This document shows positions 61,311-64,000 of a DNA stretch of 64,000 bases, in pieces (positions within the stretch are counted from its first letter, which is position 1; each line of letters opens with the position of its first letter). A model generated the notes under the pieces. That model was not told where the DNA came from. It saw nothing but the letters and a program-made list of their open reading frames with translations, and did not search any database. Both the position numbers and the translations under genes were made by a program. This stretch comes from Cryomorphaceae bacterium (GTDB lineage Bacteria; Bacteroidota; Bacteroidia; Flavobacteriales; Schleiferiaceae): positions 1-64,000 of the forward strand of contig SKIJ01000055.1 of assembly GCA_007116495.1 (NCBI GenBank), in the 5' to 3' direction.

Positions 61311-62300
61311 TTACTCAGAGAGCCAGTTCACAAGTTCTTCTAACTGCGGATTGATTGTTCGGTTGTGTTTTACTGCTTGTTTTAAGGATGTTTCTACCAC
61401 TTTTCCTCCTTGACGACCAACCATAACACCCGAATGACCTCGCCTGAGCGTTCTTACCGCCCATGAACCCAATTCGCTAGCCAATACTCTATCGTAGGCA
61501 CTTGGAGCACCGCCTCTTTGAATATGCCCAAGAATAGAAACTCTTGTATCAAATTGAGGGAAACGTTTTTTCACCAATTTAGCCAACTCAGCAGCTCCGC
61601 CGCTATCGTCACCTTCCGCGACTATGATAATGGCGCTGGTCTTTTCTCTATCCCAGCCACTTTCTAAACGCCCCATAAGCGCTTCAACATATGTATTTGA
61701 CTCTGGTATTAGTACCGCCTCAGCTCCACAGGCAATGCCAGACCTCAACGCAATAAAGCCTGCGTCTCGTCCCATAACCTCTACAAAAAACAATCGATTG
61801 TGCGCATTGGCGGTATCTCGAATTTTATCTACGGCATCTACAACAGTATTAATAGCCGTATCGTATCCGATGGTGGCTTCCGTTCCAAATAGATCATTGT
61901 CGATGGTACCGGGAATACCTATTACCGGAATATTGTACTCATCACTTAACGATAATGCACCTTTAAAAGACCCGTCTCCGCCAATCACAACCAACGCATC
62001 TACGTTACTTTTTATTAAATTGTTCATAGCACGCTCTCGTCCTTCTTTCGTCATAAAAGCCGCACTGCGTGCCGTTTTTAAAATGGTGCCCCCCCTTTGA
62101 ATAATGTTACTCACATCATTGGCAGTCAAGCTACGAAAGTCGTTTTCAACCATTCCCTGAAAGCCCTTGTTTATCCCCACAACTGAGATGTCAAAGTGAT
62201 TGGCTGTTCGCACCACAGCACGCAGACACGCATTCATACCAGGCGCGTCTCCACCTGAGGTAAGAACAGCAATTGATTTTAACGAGTTTGTGATTTTCAT
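61311..62300 (-). CDS. pfkA: 6-phosphofructokinase
   Basis: AVLTSGGDAPGMNACLRAVVR; VIGGDGSFKGA; GIPGTIDNDLFGTEATIGYDTAINT; VMGRDAGFIAL; start MKITNSLKSIAVL at 62300. Confidence 0.96.
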   Translation of the reverse strand: MKITNSLKSIAVLTSGGDAPGMNACLRAVVRTANHFDISVVGINKGFQGMVENDFRSLTANDVSNIIQRGGTILKTARSAAFMTKEGRERAMNNLIKSNVDALVVIGGDGSFKGALSLSDEYNIPVIGIPGTIDNDLFGTEATIGYDTAINTVVDAVDKIRDTANAHNRLFFVEVMGRDAGFIALRSGIACGAEAVLIPESNTYVEALMGRLESGWDREKTSAIIIVAEGDDSGGAAELAKLVKKRFPQFDTRVSILGHIQRGGAPSAYDRVLASELGSWAVRTLRRGHSGVMVGRQGGKVVETSLKQAVKHNRTINPQLEELVNWLSE

Positions 62301-62554
62301 TCTTATTGTATTAGTCGTTACAAAAATTGCTAAACGAAACACTGTGCTGTTTATCGTTCACCAATGTTTTTCCAAAAAAGCAAATCATTTTCCCAATGTG
62401 TTTAACGCAAATGTTGATGTGCTTGGACATATTAAAAACAATTAATCAGACCGTTTCAAAAATAACGTTCACGCTCATTATCACCAAGAACTATTCAGAA
62501 ATAAATCAGTTATTTTATGTAGTTTTGTTTTTCTAAATTAAATCAAACATATTG

Positions 62555-64000
62555 ATGCGTTTACTTTACTTTGTTGTTTCGTTTTTTATTTTTTCATTTC
62601 TCCAAATTGGCGCTCAACCTAAGGTACTATTGAATAACGGTATTGTTTCGTTGAAGGAGAACCTCAATGATTTTCACATTGAGAAAAATGAGCTTCACCT
62701 CAACAAAGCCATTCGTGTGATACAGTTTAACACCATTCCTAACGTAACTCAGTTAGGGCGTTTACAAAATGCCGGCATAGAGTTACTGGAATACATTCCC
62801 CACAACGCATACGTCGCTAGAATTCCTCAAAACATGAATGGAAACGTTTTGAAGTCCTTAGACATTCGCTCTGCAGTGATTCCAGATGAGGTATTTAAGT
62901 TATCGTCAAACTTATTTAACAACTACATACCTGAGCATGCCGACATGGGAAATGGACGTGTTGAAATTGTGATTGTACCTTACAGCGGCATCAAAGCTAC
63001 TGATGTTGTTGGAACACTAAATGAATTATCGCAATTCGACGTTTTACGAATTCCCGAAACAAACGACTACGTTGAAGCCATTTGCAGAATAAGTGACCTA
63101 AATTCGCTAGTCGCCAACCACCTTATAAGTTTTGTTCAAGAAGCTGAAGTACCGGGAGAACCGGAAAATAATACAGCCATTACAAGCCATCGCGTCAATA
63201 CGGCAAATGGCACAAACGCACCGGCAACGGGTTACACTGGAGCTGGCGTACGCGTATCATTAGGTGATAATGGTGCTATAGGCCCTCATATTGATTACCA
63301 AGGCAGATTAGATCAATCGCGTGCCGGAGCAAGTTCAGGAGACCATGGCGATCACGTTGCGGGAACCATTTTTGGCGCGGGCAACAGAAACCCGCGCGGA
63401 AGGGGTATGGCGCCTGGAGCAGATATGCTTTACTATACCTACCCTGCAAATCTCAATAACACGGTTAGCGATTACAATAACGATAACATTAAAATCACCT
63501 CCTCTTCATTCAGCAATGGTTGCAATGCCGGATACACGAATTTTGCCCGCAACATGGACCTCACATCACATCAGTTGTACGGACTATTACACGTCTTTTC
63601 GGCGGGCAATAATGGAACCAGCGACTGTGGATATGGCGCAGGCGGGGGCTGGGGTAATATTACCGGTGGGCATAAGCTGGGTAAAAATGTTATTGCCGTT
63701 GCCAACGTAACCCGTCTAGACAATATTGCGAGTAGTAGCTCAAGAGGCCCGGCTACGGATGGCCGATTAAAGCCCGAAGTTGCTGCTGTTGGAACACAAG
63801 TTTTCTCCACAACGTTTCCGCACAACTACACGACAAAAACAGGTACGTCCATGGCTTGCCCGGGAGTTGCCGGTGCCCTAACCCTACTTTATGAAGCTTA
63901 CGAAGATCAGTACAATGATTCTGCGAACGGCGGATTAATGAAAGCGGTTTTAATGAACGCAAGTGATGACTTGGGCAACCCAGGCCCTGATTTTATCTAC
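62555..64000 (+). CDS. S8 (subtilisin-like) serine peptidase, secreted, partial (runs off right edge)
   Basis: Open frame from ATG 62555: MRLLYFVVSFFIFSFLQIGAQPKVLLNNG...; VSLGDNGAIGPHIDY (Asp), GDHGDHVAGTIFGAG (His), TKTGTSMACPGVAGAL (Ser). Absent from the ORF track. Confidence 0.92.
   Translation, partial: MRLLYFVVSFFIFSFLQIGAQPKVLLNNGIVSLKENLNDFHIEKNELHLNKAIRVIQFNTIPNVTQLGRLQNAGIELLEYIPHNAYVARIPQNMNGNVLKSLDIRSAVIPDEVFKLSSNLFNNYIPEHADMGNGRVEIVIVPYSGIKATDVVGTLNELSQFDVLRIPETNDYVEAICRISDLNSLVANHLISFVQEAEVPGEPENNTAITSHRVNTANGTNAPATGYTGAGVRVSLGDNGAIGPHIDYQGRLDQSRAGASSGDHGDHVAGTIFGAGNRNPRGRGMAPGADMLYYTYPANLNNTVSDYNNDNIKITSSSFSNGCNAGYTNFARNMDLTSHQLYGLLHVFSAGNNGTSDCGYGAGGGWGNITGGHKLGKNVIAVANVTRLDNIASSSSRGPATDGRLKPEVAAVGTQVFSTTFPHNYTTKTGTSMACPGVAGALTLLYEAYEDQYNDSANGGLMKAVLMNASDDLGNPGPDFIY

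Noticed and set aside
61624-62100. 158-aa + strand ORF
   Set aside because: Lies antisense within pfkA, low-complexity translation, no recognisable family; shadow ORF.
1-64000. CRISPR arrays, tRNA/rRNA genes, IS elements, prophage or defence systems
   Set aside because: No regularly spaced repeats, no GGTTCGA-type tRNA arms in intergenic regions, no transposase, integrase, phage or defence-family ORFs seen.

Overview
This 64 kb window reads as a gene-dense chromosomal segment of a Bacteroidota (Flavobacteriia-like) bacterium. The clues are TAnnTTTG-type promoters, T9SS-type sorting C-termini, a CBS-nadK-DUF6089-uppS-bamA-skp-skp cluster, bshA and DUF4294/DUF4834 families. It is mostly housekeeping: aroK, bshA, YciO/Sua5-like, ridA, rlmN, nadK, uppS, bamA, dnaX, icd, carB, rpmH, rsmG, accC, lysA, adk, obgE, purQ, ribH, pfkA. 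It also carries large secreted or cell-surface proteins, two NtrC-type response regulators, a PhoB/PhoR-like pair and a five-gene envelope/O-acylation-like cluster. I saw no rRNA, tRNA, CRISPR array, prophage or IS element. Three real genes are absent from the ORF track: a CDS running off the left edge, rpmH (under 60 aa), and an S8 protease running off the right edge. Most interesting points: (i) a 10-A homopolymer in dnaX at the domain III/linker boundary, where +1A slippage or a -1 frameshift gives an immediate TGA and predicts a gamma-like short clamp-loader subunit; (ii) a perfect 50-bp palindrome with an adjacent half copy; (iii) an MbnP-like/diheme peroxidase pair split by a CLC-F-like transporter and an unknown lipoprotein; (iv) a translationally coupled LysM-SGNH-SGNH-MBOAT operon; (v) an NtrC-family regulator lacking a DNA-binding domain; (vi) an AraC regulator with an HMA-like N-terminus. 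All family calls come from reading motifs by eye; no database search was run.
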